The position numbers were made by a program, and so were the translations under genes. The notes under the pieces were generated by a model, which was not told the origin of the DNA, searched no databases, and saw nothing but the letters and a program-made list of their open reading frames with translations. A DNA stretch of 64,000 bases from Brevibacterium sp. ZH18 (GTDB lineage Bacteria; Actinomycetota; Actinomycetes; Actinomycetales; Brevibacteriaceae): NCBI RefSeq assembly GCF_022748595.1, contig NZ_JALDSX010000008.1, positions 41,559 to 105,558 of the forward strand. Reading direction: 5' to 3'. Shown piece after piece: positions 44,096 through 52,957 of the stretch; positions within the stretch are counted from its first letter, which is position 1; each line of letters starts with the position of its first letter.

Positions 44096-45682
44096 CTACT
44101 TCCGCATGATGAAGACCGTGACTGAGCTTCCCGCGAGGTCGATCCTCAACTTTCCATCCCCCGCCCCGTCACTTGGCACAGCCGACGCACTCGCGGCGGC
44201 CGGTTCCTTCCCGCTGAAGGGAACATCAGCCGGCAGCGGGTTCGCGGGGACGACCTGAGTGGCGCTCTTGACATCATTCGAGGTCCCGAACACCTGCGTC
44301 GCTTTGTCGACCTCAAATCCCGAAGGCATCGACAGCGTCACTGGGTTGCCGCCGACTTTCGCAGCGTCGTTCGCATTGATCACCGTCGTCACCAAGGTGC
44401 GGCCGTCGTTCTTGACCACGGTGTAGGCGCTCATGTTCCCGCCACCCTTGACCGTGGATTTCGTGAAATGCCCGCCGACACTCGGCACCAGCAGCCGCAA
44501 CCCGAGCATGTTCGGCCTCACTTGAAATGAGTTCGATTGATCCCCGCGATCGGCCGGATCGCAGATGAGCGACATCGGTGCTCCGCCTTTGCAGGCACCG
44601 AGCATCGAGTGCATCGCCATGCGTTCGACCCCGAGGGTCGCCGCATAGAGCGTGTAATCGGCGGCCCACAGCGCCGAGGCGTTCGTCAGTGACGTGTCAT
44701 TCGTCCCCGGGCAGCTCGTCGGCCCGGTCTCCTCGAGCCACAGCGGCAAATCCGCAGCGTCAGCCTTCGATTTTCCGATGCCGAGGTTCTTCTTCGCCGC
44801 CTCTTTCGCCAGGGGAACGATGAGGTTCGCGGCCTGCGGGCCGCGACCGGGCACCTTGGTGGAGTCGCATTCGTAGAGCTGGTACCAATGCTGCGCAAGC
44901 GCGGTCTTGTTCTTGACTCCAGAATCCAAGAAAGCCGTCATCCACGCCCCGTCGTAGACATCGGGACCGATGATCGGCGCCTCGGGCCGTTTCGCATGGA
45001 TCGCCTTGGCATACGCCTCGAGCTGACCCACGTACTTGTCTTCGTTCCAGCCGTCCTCCCGGACAGCACCGTCAGGAACATCGTCGACGGTATAGCCATT
45101 GGGTTCATTCCCGATCCCCAGACCGATGAGTGAATCGCCGAGGATGTCGACCGCGTGCGCGGCCATGTCGGCTCCCCGCTCCGGATCGTAAGTGCCGAGG
45201 GGAACGCCGAGGGTGACCGTCGACCCGGTGACATCGACGAGCTTCTTCAGTCTCTTGAGATCATCAGGAGTGACCGTGGTCTTCTCACCGTGCTTCGGCT
45301 TCTCGCCCTTGGACGTCCAGAACGTCCTCCGGTCGAGGGCATTGCCGGCGAACCGCAGCGCCGGAGACCCGAGCGCTCTCAGTTGCTCGTCGAGATTCGA
45401 CTTCGCCGGGTCGAGCCGTGGGTCGGCAAGGTCGGTGGCTTCGAAGGAGACTCCGATGTTGTCGGACCTGAAGCTCGGTCCCGTCTGTTCAGCGGTCGCG
45501 GTGATCGATGCGGCATCGCCCGAGGCGCTGTCAACATTCGCCTGCTCGAATTCGGTCGGCGTAGGGCTCGGCTCCGGGGACTGGCTCGAGGACGACGAAC
45601 CGTCCGAATCGAACCACGAACATCCCGACAGCACGAGGGCGAGCGCCACCACGCCGCCCTGGACACTCCTTCTGAGGTTCAC
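44096..45682 (-). CDS. Lipoprotein with GH-A-clan glycoside-hydrolase-like domain
   Basis: About 528 aa. The signal peptide VVALALVLSGCSW has a lipobox with Cys for lipidation, followed by a serine/proline-rich linker. The catalytic domain has LGIGNEPNGYTVDD (acid/base Glu in NEP), IIGPDVYDGAWM, LAQHWYQLYECD and LPLWLEETGPTSCPGTND (likely nucleophile Glu), as in GH79/GH39-like enzymes, with a C-terminal beta domain. It probably acts on an extracellular glycan. The GTG start at 45682 is a choice by signal peptide; the frame stays open far upstream, but that part is a shadow of the divergent transporter. Confidence 0.72.
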   Translation of the reverse strand: MNLRRSVQGGVVALALVLSGCSWFDSDGSSSSSQSPEPSPTPTEFEQANVDSASGDAASITATAEQTGPSFRSDNIGVSFEATDLADPRLDPAKSNLDEQLRALGSPALRFAGNALDRRTFWTSKGEKPKHGEKTTVTPDDLKRLKKLVDVTGSTVTLGVPLGTYDPERGADMAAHAVDILGDSLIGLGIGNEPNGYTVDDVPDGAVREDGWNEDKYVGQLEAYAKAIHAKRPEAPIIGPDVYDGAWMTAFLDSGVKNKTALAQHWYQLYECDSTKVPGRGPQAANLIVPLAKEAAKKNLGIGKSKADAADLPLWLEETGPTSCPGTNDTSLTNASALWAADYTLYAATLGVERMAMHSMLGACKGGAPMSLICDPADRGDQSNSFQVRPNMLGLRLLVPSVGGHFTKSTVKGGGNMSAYTVVKNDGRTLVTTVINANDAAKVGGNPVTLSMPSGFEVDKATQVFGTSNDVKSATQVVPANPLPADVPFSGKEPAAASASAVPSDGAGDGKLRIDLAGSSVTVFIMRK

Positions 45683-45892
45683 TCCGATAACTCTGCCCTG
45701 TCCCCGCGGAATCAACAACTTCCACACTCCCTTTCGAGACACCCCCGCCGCACCAACCCGCGACGCCACCCCACCCCACCACGTCGGAGCCGAGTGTCCG
45801 AATCCCCACCCGCCGAGGCACCCGACCCGCAGCCATGGCATCGTAGTGCTGGAGATCACGCCACCTGAGCCCACCCGAGAAGAGGAATCGCC

Positions 45893-47098
45893 ATGCCCGA
45901 CAGCATCGCCAGGCCCTCCCTCACCCCCGTCCGCGGGGCGCTCGGCCTCTCGGTGGCGATGGGCATGGGCCGGTTCTTCTACACCCCGGCCCTGCCGCTC
46001 ATGGTCGCCGCCCTCCACTGGAGCTCGGCGCCCGGCGCATGGATCGCGACGCTGAACTACGTCGGCTACTTCATCGGCACCCTCGTCATCGCCCAAGGCT
46101 GGGTCGAACCCAACCGCTTCGTCTACCGCCTCAGCCTCATCGTCTCCACACTCGGCCTCGCCGCGGTCGCCCTGACCCCGAACCTCATCTGGCAGGGCGG
46201 CATCCGCACGATCGGCGGCATCGCCTCGGGGCTGATCTTCGTGTGCGTGACCCAACGGATCCCCGCGAACTCCCGCCGGCCCCGCGACGGCGGCATCTCC
46301 TACGGCGGAGTCGGCTTCGGCATCCTCGTCTCCGGAGCCATCGTGCTCGCCGCCGGCAACGTCGCCGACTGGCGGCAGCTGTGGCTCATCTGCGCGGCCG
46401 TGTCCGCGATCTTCTCCATCATCGCCTGGACCTGGCCGATCCCCGCCCGAATTCCACACACTAACCCCGCCGAGGCAGCCGACCCGACCACAACCGACGA
46501 CCCGACCGAAACCGCCACCGACGATCCCGCCGAGGCGGCCACCCCCTTCGACGCCAATCGCCGCCGAGCCATGGCCGTCCTCTCCACCGGCTACTTCTTC
46601 CAAGGCGGCGGCTACATCATCATCGGCACCTACCTCGTCGTCCTGGCCGGTCCCGTCTTCGGAGCAACCGCGGCCGCCTCGACGTGGCTCATCGCCGGGA
46701 TCGCGACGGCGGCCTCTCCCCTGACGTGGTCAGCGGTCGCAGCCCGTATCGGCACGGTCAAGGCGCTGACGCTCTGCTACTGCCTCCAGGTCTTCGGCGC
46801 CCTGCTCGCCGTCTTCGGCTCGACCCCGATCGTGCTGATCATCGCCGCGGCGCTCTTCGGCTTCACATTCATCGGGGTGGTCATGATGACGATCGGCGTC
46901 GGCACGCAGATGGGAGTCGCGAACGCCTCAGCGAAGCTGACGTCCTGGTACAGCATCGGTCAGATCGTCGGCCCGGCCATCGTCGCTGCGGCCCTGAGCG
47001 AACACATCGCCGCTGCCTTCATCGCCTCGGCGATCGCTTTGGCAATCGCCATGGCGCTGACCTTGGCCGGCGTCCTCACCGGCAACGTCGACCGCTGA
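45893..47098 (+). CDS. MFS transporter, YbfB/YjiJ family (paralogue 2)
   Basis: A 401-aa transporter. LSVAMGMGRFFYTPALPLMV and GIASGLIFVCVTQRIPANSR and TGYFFQGGGYIIIGTYLVVL align closely with the gene at 40248-41420. The central loop is longer, with threonine/proline-rich repeats (TDDPTETATDDPAEAATPFD). AGAGGAA precedes the ATG. The glycan-hydrolase lipoprotein gene is divergent from it. Substrate unknown. Confidence 0.87.
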   Translation: MPDSIARPSLTPVRGALGLSVAMGMGRFFYTPALPLMVAALHWSSAPGAWIATLNYVGYFIGTLVIAQGWVEPNRFVYRLSLIVSTLGLAAVALTPNLIWQGGIRTIGGIASGLIFVCVTQRIPANSRRPRDGGISYGGVGFGILVSGAIVLAAGNVADWRQLWLICAAVSAIFSIIAWTWPIPARIPHTNPAEAADPTTTDDPTETATDDPAEAATPFDANRRRAMAVLSTGYFFQGGGYIIIGTYLVVLAGPVFGATAAASTWLIAGIATAASPLTWSAVAARIGTVKALTLCYCLQVFGALLAVFGSTPIVLIIAAALFGFTFIGVVMMTIGVGTQMGVANASAKLTSWYSIGQIVGPAIVAAALSEHIAAAFIASAIALAIAMALTLAGVLTGNVDR

Positions 47099-47182
47099 CG
47101 CCGGGCGATCGGGTCGGCTCTCTCACACCGCCGTGGTCCTGCCGATGATCCTCCTGTCAGAGGGGGAGGTATCGCTCGCGGT

Positions 47183-47197
47183 GTTTACACTGTAATC
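47183..47197. promoter_or_regulatory. Stress operator site A
   Basis: GTTTACACTGTAATC (inverted form of GATTAC-N3-GTAAAC) lies 195 bp upstream of the GPGG-motif gene. It contains the perfect 11-bp palindrome TTACACTGTAA. Confidence 0.6.
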
Positions 47198-47391
47198 TTC
47201 TCGGCGAGTGTTGTTTATGGTCGGCAGAGTCCGCGGATGAAGCAGCATCTGGAATCGCATCCGCAGGCAGACCAAGAAAGAGACAACTCTCCAACGTCGG
47301 CTGCGCGCAGCCTCGGCGTCGATCAGATTCCTCACCGGCTCTCGATCCGGTGATGCCGCACTCACAGTGAAACCGATAAGGAAGTTAAATT

Positions 47392-47535
47392 ATGGCTATT
47401 GTTCTGTGGATCCTCGCAGCGCTGCTCGTCATCTCGGGCATCTTCGCAATTCTGCGCAAACAGATTCTGTGGGGCGTCGTCCTCATCGTCGTCGGCTGTC
47501 TCGTCGGCCCAGGAGGGGTGAGCATCTTCGCCTGA
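47392..47535 (+). CDS. GPGG-motif small membrane protein
   Basis: A 47-aa protein: one long hydrophobic segment split by a short basic turn (LLVISGIFAILRKQILWGVV), ending in the family signature VGPGGVSIFA. It matches the small actinobacterial GPGG-motif membrane protein family, whose function is unknown. AAGGAA precedes the ATG. It is a single gene with operator site A upstream and a hairpin 12 bp after the stop. Confidence 0.85.
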   Translation: MAIVLWILAALLVISGIFAILRKQILWGVVLIVVGCLVGPGGVSIFA

Positions 47536-47546
47536 TCTTCTCCCGC

Positions 47547-47590
47547 CTTCACGTGAGGTGTCATTCCCGATAGGGAGGCCTCGCGTGAAG
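47547..47590 (+). terminator. Hairpin after the GPGG gene
   Basis: CTTCACGTGAGG pairs with CCTCGCGTGAAG (one G-T pair) around a 20-nt loop that itself contains a short TCCC/GGGA stem. Confidence 0.6.
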
Positions 47591-47672
47591 CCGGGAACGA
47601 CGGCGACACCTTTCGGTGCACCGCTGAGGAGGACAGGCTCCGACTCCGCTTCGGCAGGAAAGCACCGTCGCT

Positions 47673-48389
47673 TCACGTCAGTTGACGCAAGTAGCTGCTG
47701 AAGCCCCCGTTCACGCGACCGGACAGACGAGCAGACGTGAGCACTCTGCAGTCATCGGTTCTGCGAATGCGGCCGCCCTCCCGCAGCACCGCATCAACGA
47801 TTGCTTCGTCCTCACCACATTCCAGCGGAGGCACGCCTCCTATGGCTTCGAGCGCGCTGGCGCGCAGCCCCATGTTCGCTCCGAATATGTACGGGTGATT
47901 CTCGAGCAGTTCGTGGTTGGCATGCCAAGTTGCGACCAGGTCGGCCGTTGCTGTCTCAGGGCGTGGGGCCACAGTGCCCACCAGGCAATCGACGCCTCTC
48001 GCGGCGAGTTCGAGATGGGTGGTGATCCAATGCCCGGGCACTCTGCTGTCGGCGTCTGTGAATGCGACCCACACCCACGCCGAGTCGGAGCCTTCCCCTG
48101 TTGTGGATTTCTCGGTTCGCATGAAGTGCCTCCATCCGAAGTCGCGGGCTCGACCGACGGACTGAAAAGAGGTCGCGAGGACGAATACGTTGCGATGCCT
48201 GGCGGCAAAGTCCTCGACGATGCCCGCCGTGGCATCGGTGCAGGCATCTGCCACGACAACGACTCGAAACCGACAGTTGATGCCTCTCTCGACAGCGTAT
48301 GAGTGTGATCGCTGCAACGACTCGAGACACCCGAGGATGTCGTCCTCTTCATTGTGGGCCGGAATGATGACACCTAAACGCCTGATCAT
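47673..48389 (-). CDS. Family 2 glycosyltransferase
   Basis: A 238-aa GT-A-fold enzyme. IIPAHNEEDDILGCLESLQR (donor-binding start), VVVADACTDAT, TDADSRVP (DxD-type metal site), NPYIFGANMGLRAS-like region HPYIFGANMGLRASALEAIG and CGEDEAIVDAVL complete the family pattern. It transfers a sugar from a nucleotide donor. Its start overlaps the PIG-L/methyltransferase stop by 4 bp. It is the last gene of a five-gene operon with TetR first. No transmembrane segment is seen, so it works in the cytosol. Confidence 0.9.
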   Translation of the reverse strand: MIRRLGVIIPAHNEEDDILGCLESLQRSHSYAVERGINCRFRVVVVADACTDATAGIVEDFAARHRNVFVLATSFQSVGRARDFGWRHFMRTEKSTTGEGSDSAWVWVAFTDADSRVPGHWITTHLELAARGVDCLVGTVAPRPETATADLVATWHANHELLENHPYIFGANMGLRASALEAIGGVPPLECGEDEAIVDAVLREGGRIRRTDDCRVLTSARLSGRVNGGFSSYLRQLT

Positions 48390-49798
48390 GCGTGCCTCTC
48401 CGACGCGGCTGGGCGAGAGCCCTTGTCGACCGTGATGATGTCAAGACGGTAGCCGCCTTGATACCGGTGTTCGACCCGATGATGAGGCCAGGCGCCCAAG
48501 CAGATGCGATGGACTTCATCGGCATCCAGCGGCCAATCGTCGATCTCGCCCCTCCAGTGGCAGAGCACCAGGATGAAACGAACCGTTGTCGAGCCATCGA
48601 TCTTCTCCAAGGTTTCGAGAAGCTGAGAACGACTGAGGTAGAAGCCGGTCTCCGACAGCACGACGCAGTCGAAAGTGCCCTGAGGCCATTCGAAGGGGAC
48701 GGTGGCGTGGACGAAGTGGATTTCCGCCGACGGGATCGTCCCTCGCCGTCTGGCGATTCGCAACGCCTCTTCACTGGCATCGACTGCCGTCACCTGCGCG
48801 CCGATACCGGCGAGATCATGAGTCAAAGCGCCTACCGAGCAGCCGATCTCAAGGATATGAGCGTACGGAACCGCAGGCAGATGGGTGAGGAGATTCCTGC
48901 GTTTGGCGATCTCATATTCGGAACTCCACACCTGCCAGGGGTCGCACCGTCGGACGTGGACTTCGTCGAAGACCGCAGAAGCCGCACTGGCGTCGTGGAG
49001 CTTCGCTGAGCCGTCGCCACCGGGCACCGGAGCCGCACCGTCGCGGAAGTCCGAGACCGCGAAGATGTCTCCACCACGACGGAAGTGTTCGAGATGAGCG
49101 GGGCTGAGGATTGCTTCGTCTCCGGGCTGATCGGATAGCGCTGACACCTGCGACGGATACCCGTCGAACACTGCCTGTCTGTCGAAGTTCGCCGGATCGG
49201 ACAGAAACGACCAGCTGCGCCAAGCCTCATCGGCAGGGACTGCCCAATGCCAGTACCAGATCGGGTACTCGAGCACCATCGTGTGATGCTCACGCCCCAA
49301 CTGCAGGGCCGCTGCACCGATCGCCTCATGATCACTATGTCCGTCCCGACTGTAAGGTGAGACGAGCACCACGGGTCCCCGGTGCTGGTCCACTTCGGCC
49401 CCGATCTCGTAGACGATCCTCTGGCTGAATGCGCTCAGCTGCCCATCAGGCAACCCCACGAAGCGGCGAGACAGACAACCATGGTCGAACAGATCCAGTG
49501 CCGCATTGAACTCGCGCAGACGAATCTCTCTGAGTTTCTTCGTCGAGTGGGTGGGAGAACCCGGATGGGATTGTTCCCCTGCGGTGAAGAGCTGCACGAC
49601 GACTCGGTGAGCGGACCGACGCAGGCGAGCCAGCAGGCCAGCAGCTCCAAGGGCTTCATCGTCCGGATGTGCGGCAAGGATGATGAACGTGGCCCCAGCG
49701 GGCATGGCCTCGACCCGGAGCGCGGGAAGACCCTGGACGCCGGCTTCCCGCCAAGAGCTCTCGCGCGTGCCGGGGTCTCGATGGTCAAAACCCATCAT
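48386..49798 (-). CDS. Fused PIG-L deacetylase and NodS-like methyltransferase
   Basis: A 470-aa two-domain protein. The first half is a PIG-L zinc deacetylase: FIILAAHPDDEALGAAGLLA with the HPDDE metal motif and SRDGHSDHEAIGAAALQL with the second His pair, as in MshB. The second half (about 290-465) is a class I SAM methyltransferase with ILEIGCSVGALTHDLAGIGA, VTAVDASEEALRIARRRG and FDCVVLSETGFYLS, resembling NodS N-methyltransferases. Together it could deacetylate an N-acetylamino sugar and methylate the free amine. The ATG at 49798 follows GAGGG; it overlaps the upstream gene by 14 bp. Confidence 0.9.
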   Translation of the reverse strand: MMGFDHRDPGTRESSWREAGVQGLPALRVEAMPAGATFIILAAHPDDEALGAAGLLARLRRSAHRVVVQLFTAGEQSHPGSPTHSTKKLREIRLREFNAALDLFDHGCLSRRFVGLPDGQLSAFSQRIVYEIGAEVDQHRGPVVLVSPYSRDGHSDHEAIGAAALQLGREHHTMVLEYPIWYWHWAVPADEAWRSWSFLSDPANFDRQAVFDGYPSQVSALSDQPGDEAILSPAHLEHFRRGGDIFAVSDFRDGAAPVPGGDGSAKLHDASAASAVFDEVHVRRCDPWQVWSSEYEIAKRRNLLTHLPAVPYAHILEIGCSVGALTHDLAGIGAQVTAVDASEEALRIARRRGTIPSAEIHFVHATVPFEWPQGTFDCVVLSETGFYLSRSQLLETLEKIDGSTTVRFILVLCHWRGEIDDWPLDADEVHRICLGAWPHHRVEHRYQGGYRLDIITVDKGSRPAASERHA

Positions 49799-50840
49799 GG
49801 TCGTCCCTCGTGCGAAGTTCCGTGCCCAGAGCGGCTTCATCGCGGGGACCGTGGTGCTGACTGATGTAGACGGTGAGATCAGCGTCGGCTTTGGCGAAGC
49901 GAGCGTCACCTGTCAGCGCTGCCGGTCCCGCGATTTCGCGACTCAGGTGCTGGATCCTGCGAACTCCTGAGCAGATGATATTGCGCACCGTCAGGGCCAG
50001 AGTCCAGGCACGTGCGCGGGAATACTCGTCACACCCGTCGGCTGCGGCCGCTGCCTGCGCGAGGACGCTGCGAATCGAGAAGATCTCAGCCTCGAGCTGA
50101 CCGATGAGCATCTGACCGACTGAGGATGGGTTGGAGCGCTTGCTGTGTCGTCGCACGGCGTTTCTTGCCAGTCCCACGGCTGCGCCGAACCAGCACGCTG
50201 CCACTCGGATGCCTCCCCATGCGAATGCAGTTCGCTCCAGATACCAGTTCGGCGATCCGAGGACGGCGACGGGTGCTTTCGTGAACGCGACACTTCCGCT
50301 CGGGATCTCTTGCAGCCCTACGCTCGGCCAGGCAGTCGGCTGGACCTGCACTCGGGGGTCCCTGAGGTCCACGGTACAGGCGTACGATCCCCCGTCGCTG
50401 CCGGCGATGACGATCGCGTGCGTGAGCTCGGCGGCCAAGGAACACCAAGCTTTCTCCCCATCGATTACGGTCTGTTCGCCATCTGTACACACGGTGAGGA
50501 CGTGAGCTGGAGACTCGGCGGCGTAGACGCCCCAGGTCGAGCCATCAGGTGCGTCGTGTCCGGCTTCGGCAAGGATGCCCAGCGCATCCACATGGGGTTC
50601 GAGCATCCGAGCGACAGCGACATCGATGGCCGCCACCTCGATCAGCGACTCCCACTGCCGCATGCGAGACGAGGTCCCGGTGAGTTCGAGAAATCGACCT
50701 ATGGCGAGAACCTTGTTAGCGGTCTGCGCAGTGCTGGTGACCAGCTTCCTGAGATCATCCTGGCAGGAAGGTTCGTTGCGCCAGGAGGCCAGAGGCATTG
50801 AAATCATCCCGGTGACATCTAAACGATGCTGCGTGTTCAT
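49785..50840 (-). CDS. Acyl-CoA-dehydrogenase-like protein of the glycosyltransferase operon
   Basis: A 352-aa protein with a weakly conserved ACAD fold: MRQWESLIEVAAIDVAVARM, TWGVYAAESPAHVLTV, TVIDGEKAWCSLAAELTHAI (the beta-domain GxKxW-like strand), VRVAACWFGAAVGLARNAVR-like segment IRVAACWFGAAVGLARNAVR, and QHLSREIAGPAALTGDARFA. The usual catalytic glutamate is not evident. It may dehydrogenate a CoA- or carrier-bound acyl group or act as an accessory. It lies between the membrane-protein gene (42-bp gap) and the deacetylase gene (14-bp overlap). Confidence 0.75.
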   Translation of the reverse strand: MNTQHRLDVTGMISMPLASWRNEPSCQDDLRKLVTSTAQTANKVLAIGRFLELTGTSSRMRQWESLIEVAAIDVAVARMLEPHVDALGILAEAGHDAPDGSTWGVYAAESPAHVLTVCTDGEQTVIDGEKAWCSLAAELTHAIVIAGSDGGSYACTVDLRDPRVQVQPTAWPSVGLQEIPSGSVAFTKAPVAVLGSPNWYLERTAFAWGGIRVAACWFGAAVGLARNAVRRHSKRSNPSSVGQMLIGQLEAEIFSIRSVLAQAAAAADGCDEYSRARAWTLALTVRNIICSGVRRIQHLSREIAGPAALTGDARFAKADADLTVYISQHHGPRDEAALGTELRTRDDHDGF

Positions 50841-50882
50841 GTCATTTCTTTCTGGAGTCGCTGGACGTGTCCTCATCAGCCA

Positions 50883-51971
50883 TCAGGAGTTCTGGCTGAC
50901 ATCATCGGTGTCCGGGTCGTTGTCGGTGTATACCCGCTGTCGCATCCGCTGTCCGTGAGTCAGTCGCTTCACATCTAGGTCTGAGTCGAAGCTCGCACCG
51001 ATACCGCCGGCGACGACGCCCATCGCTGCACTCAACCAGGCGAGATCGAGATAGTTCGCCACCGTCGCCTCCTGCCGGATCTGGGCCGTCATGAACTCGG
51101 GATCGATGACGATGAGTCCACCCAGCAGAATGAGGCCCACCAGTCCAGCGTAGAGCGCGAACACCGTGATCAGCAGCGTCAGGACGGTGGAGAGGTTGTA
51201 GTACATCACTACCGTGGCCAGGCTATCGCTGCGTGGCTCGTCCCAGAGTTTGTGGTTGACGATCAGCCAGGAGACCATGACCAGAATGGCTGTTGCACCG
51301 ATCGACAGCAGCCGCGCGGTGGACAGATAGGTCGACATCTGCCAGATCGAGCTGTAGAAGATGCCGAAAGCTCCTGTGGCCGACGCCGCCGCGAGCGCTC
51401 CGGAGAGCTTCGGGACGGTGCGCCACGGGTCGTTGGCCATCGTCATTCCCAGCACCAGACGTGCGCCTCCAGTGAAGGTGTGGGCGTGCAGCGATTGGTG
51501 CTGCGTGTCTTCGTTCCTCGACCAGTTCGACCAGCGCAGCAGGAATCGTCGGGTCGCCTCTTCGGGATCCCACGGCACCAACTTGTTGACCGAACTCATC
51601 AGCACTTTGATGATGCGGCGCTTGGTCGACCATGCGCCAAGAGTGGGACAGGACACGATAGCTAAGTTGCTGTCGGAATGGACCTCGGCGATCAGCGGGT
51701 CGCCCTGAGTATGGCGCGGGATCTCGGTGAGGATCAGAACGATGTTGACGTCCGGGTAGTCGGCCCGAAGGTCCTCGACAGCGCTGAGGTCGAGTTCGCT
51801 TTCCGGTGTCAAGCGGATGGTGTCAGTCGCCGTGTACAGGGTCGTTGTGACCCCATACGCGTCTTGCAGAAGCCTTTCGAGTCGTTGATGAATAGCGGCG
51901 GCTCGGCGGCTGGGCAGGCCCGGGTCGGCCACGAGAAGGACCTGGAGGGCCTCTGAAGAGGTGTCGAGCAT
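50883..51971 (-). CDS. Membrane protein of the glycosyltransferase operon, unknown function
   Basis: A 362-aa protein. The N-terminal cytoplasmic part (1-190) has an alpha/beta character (LQVLLVADPGLPSRRAAAIH, VNIVLILTEIPRHTQG) and the C-terminal half has four or five membrane helices (GALAAASATGAFGIFYSSIW, STARLLSIGATAILVMVSWL, LSTVLTLLITVFALYAGLVG). I recognise no family. ATG 51971 has AAGGA 6 nt upstream; the longer frame lacks it. It follows TetR by 40 bp, in one operon. Confidence 0.7.
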   Translation of the reverse strand: MLDTSSEALQVLLVADPGLPSRRAAAIHQRLERLLQDAYGVTTTLYTATDTIRLTPESELDLSAVEDLRADYPDVNIVLILTEIPRHTQGDPLIAEVHSDSNLAIVSCPTLGAWSTKRRIIKVLMSSVNKLVPWDPEEATRRFLLRWSNWSRNEDTQHQSLHAHTFTGGARLVLGMTMANDPWRTVPKLSGALAAASATGAFGIFYSSIWQMSTYLSTARLLSIGATAILVMVSWLIVNHKLWDEPRSDSLATVVMYYNLSTVLTLLITVFALYAGLVGLILLGGLIVIDPEFMTAQIRQEATVANYLDLAWLSAAMGVVAGGIGASFDSDLDVKRLTHGQRMRQRVYTDNDPDTDDVSQNS

Positions 51972-52011
51972 ATTGATCCTTCTCAGCTCAGTGAGCTGTC
52001 TGAGTGTATGG

Positions 52012-52674
52012 CTAATTGGTTGGTGAGAGGCGGATGCGTTCGATGAGTTCGTCGAGGGCATCGTCGAACTGGCGTTGGCGATGATCTTCGCTGAGCAGGT
52101 CACTCAGCTCGTTCACGGTGGGATACTCCGATAAGTCGGAGTCGTCATCGGACCTCTCGTGATCGTCTTGGTCGGTGATGGCGAAATTCGTGGAATGGAC
52201 TTGCAGGAGCAGATCCCCGATGAGGAAGCTGGTGAACGATTTGTAGGCACCGACCGCGGCCGCATCGGAGAACTCGAATTGCTGCAGCGTGGAAAGGAAC
52301 TCTTCGACCCAGCGCAGGCTGCGCAACGGAGGGCGCAGCCACGGAGCTTGGGACGGTTGAGTAGCAATCAGAGGAAAGATCCCGGGATGATCGAGCGCCA
52401 GTTCTTTCGTCGTATTTGCCACCCGCTGGAGATAGTCCTCCCACGACGACGGCGTCTGCCTCATCAGCCGGTTATCGAATAGACTGTCGATGAGAGCTTC
52501 GACCATCGCTTCGAGAAGGTCTTCGCGTCCGGAAACATGCCTATACAACGCCATGGCTTCGACCCCGAGGGACTGCCCGAGACGTCGCATTGTCAGCGCA
52601 TCGAGCCCGTGTACGTCGACGAATGTGATCGCCGCTCGCACGATGTCGTTTCTGGTCAGACGGTTCTGGGCCAT
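52012..52674 (-). CDS. TetR-family regulator heading the glycosyltransferase operon
   Basis: A 220-aa TetR protein: MAQNRLTRNDIVRAAITFVD, then the helix-turn-helix LTMRRLGQSLGVEAMALYRH with the VSGREDLLEAM motif, as in TetR proteins with the TetR_C_1 domain. I start at 52674 after GGGAGA; the frame is open upstream but without similarity. Operator C lies about 93 bp before it and D further upstream, so it probably represses itself, the operon and other genes carrying the same 15-bp site. The ligand is unknown. Confidence 0.88.
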   Translation of the reverse strand: MAQNRLTRNDIVRAAITFVDVHGLDALTMRRLGQSLGVEAMALYRHVSGREDLLEAMVEALIDSLFDNRLMRQTPSSWEDYLQRVANTTKELALDHPGIFPLIATQPSQAPWLRPPLRSLRWVEEFLSTLQQFEFSDAAAVGAYKSFTSFLIGDLLLQVHSTNFAITDQDDHERSDDDSDLSEYPTVNELSDLLSEDHRQRQFDDALDELIERIRLSPTN

Positions 52675-52766
52675 GGGATTCTCCCTGCCCGGATTGACGA
52701 AGGTTGAACCTGCTCGCTCATCTTGCGTGTCACACAGGCGAACACATCCTCTCAAGTCCCTGACGC

Positions 52767-52781
52767 GATTAGTGTGTAAAC
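52767..52781. promoter_or_regulatory. Stress operator site C (upstream of the TetR operon)
   Basis: GATTAGTGTGTAAAC: a variant of GATTAC-N3-GTAAAC, 93 bp upstream of the TetR start on the opposite strand sense. Confidence 0.55.
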
Positions 52782-52886
52782 ATTTTTGGGTTGCGCCCTC
52801 TAGGCTACATCGACTACGCCACCAGGAGAACCCCCTTGAAAGTTCGGCTTCGACCCCTCGGTCAGACGCATGGCTTCTGTTAGCGT

Positions 52887-52901
52887 GATTACGTCGTAAA
52901 C
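52887..52901. promoter_or_regulatory. Stress operator site D (upstream of the general-stress gene)
   Basis: GATTACGTCGTAAAC, containing the perfect palindrome TTACGTCGTAA. It ends 56 bp before the annotated ATG of the general-stress gene and overlaps its likely promoter. Confidence 0.65.
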
Positions 52902-52957
52902 ATGAAAGGAGTCGACATAAACCCGCAGTCAAAGAATTCCAGGACGATACCGAGCTG

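Noticed and set aside
6188..46530. Over-represented word GCCGAGGC across the window
   Set aside because: Many occurrences fall in Ala-Glu-Ala codons; without genome counts I cannot separate codon use from a chromosome-architecture motif.
45683..46603. N-terminal extension of the GH-like lipoprotein frame
   Set aside because: It mirrors the divergent transporter gene and hides the signal peptide inside; not part of the real gene.
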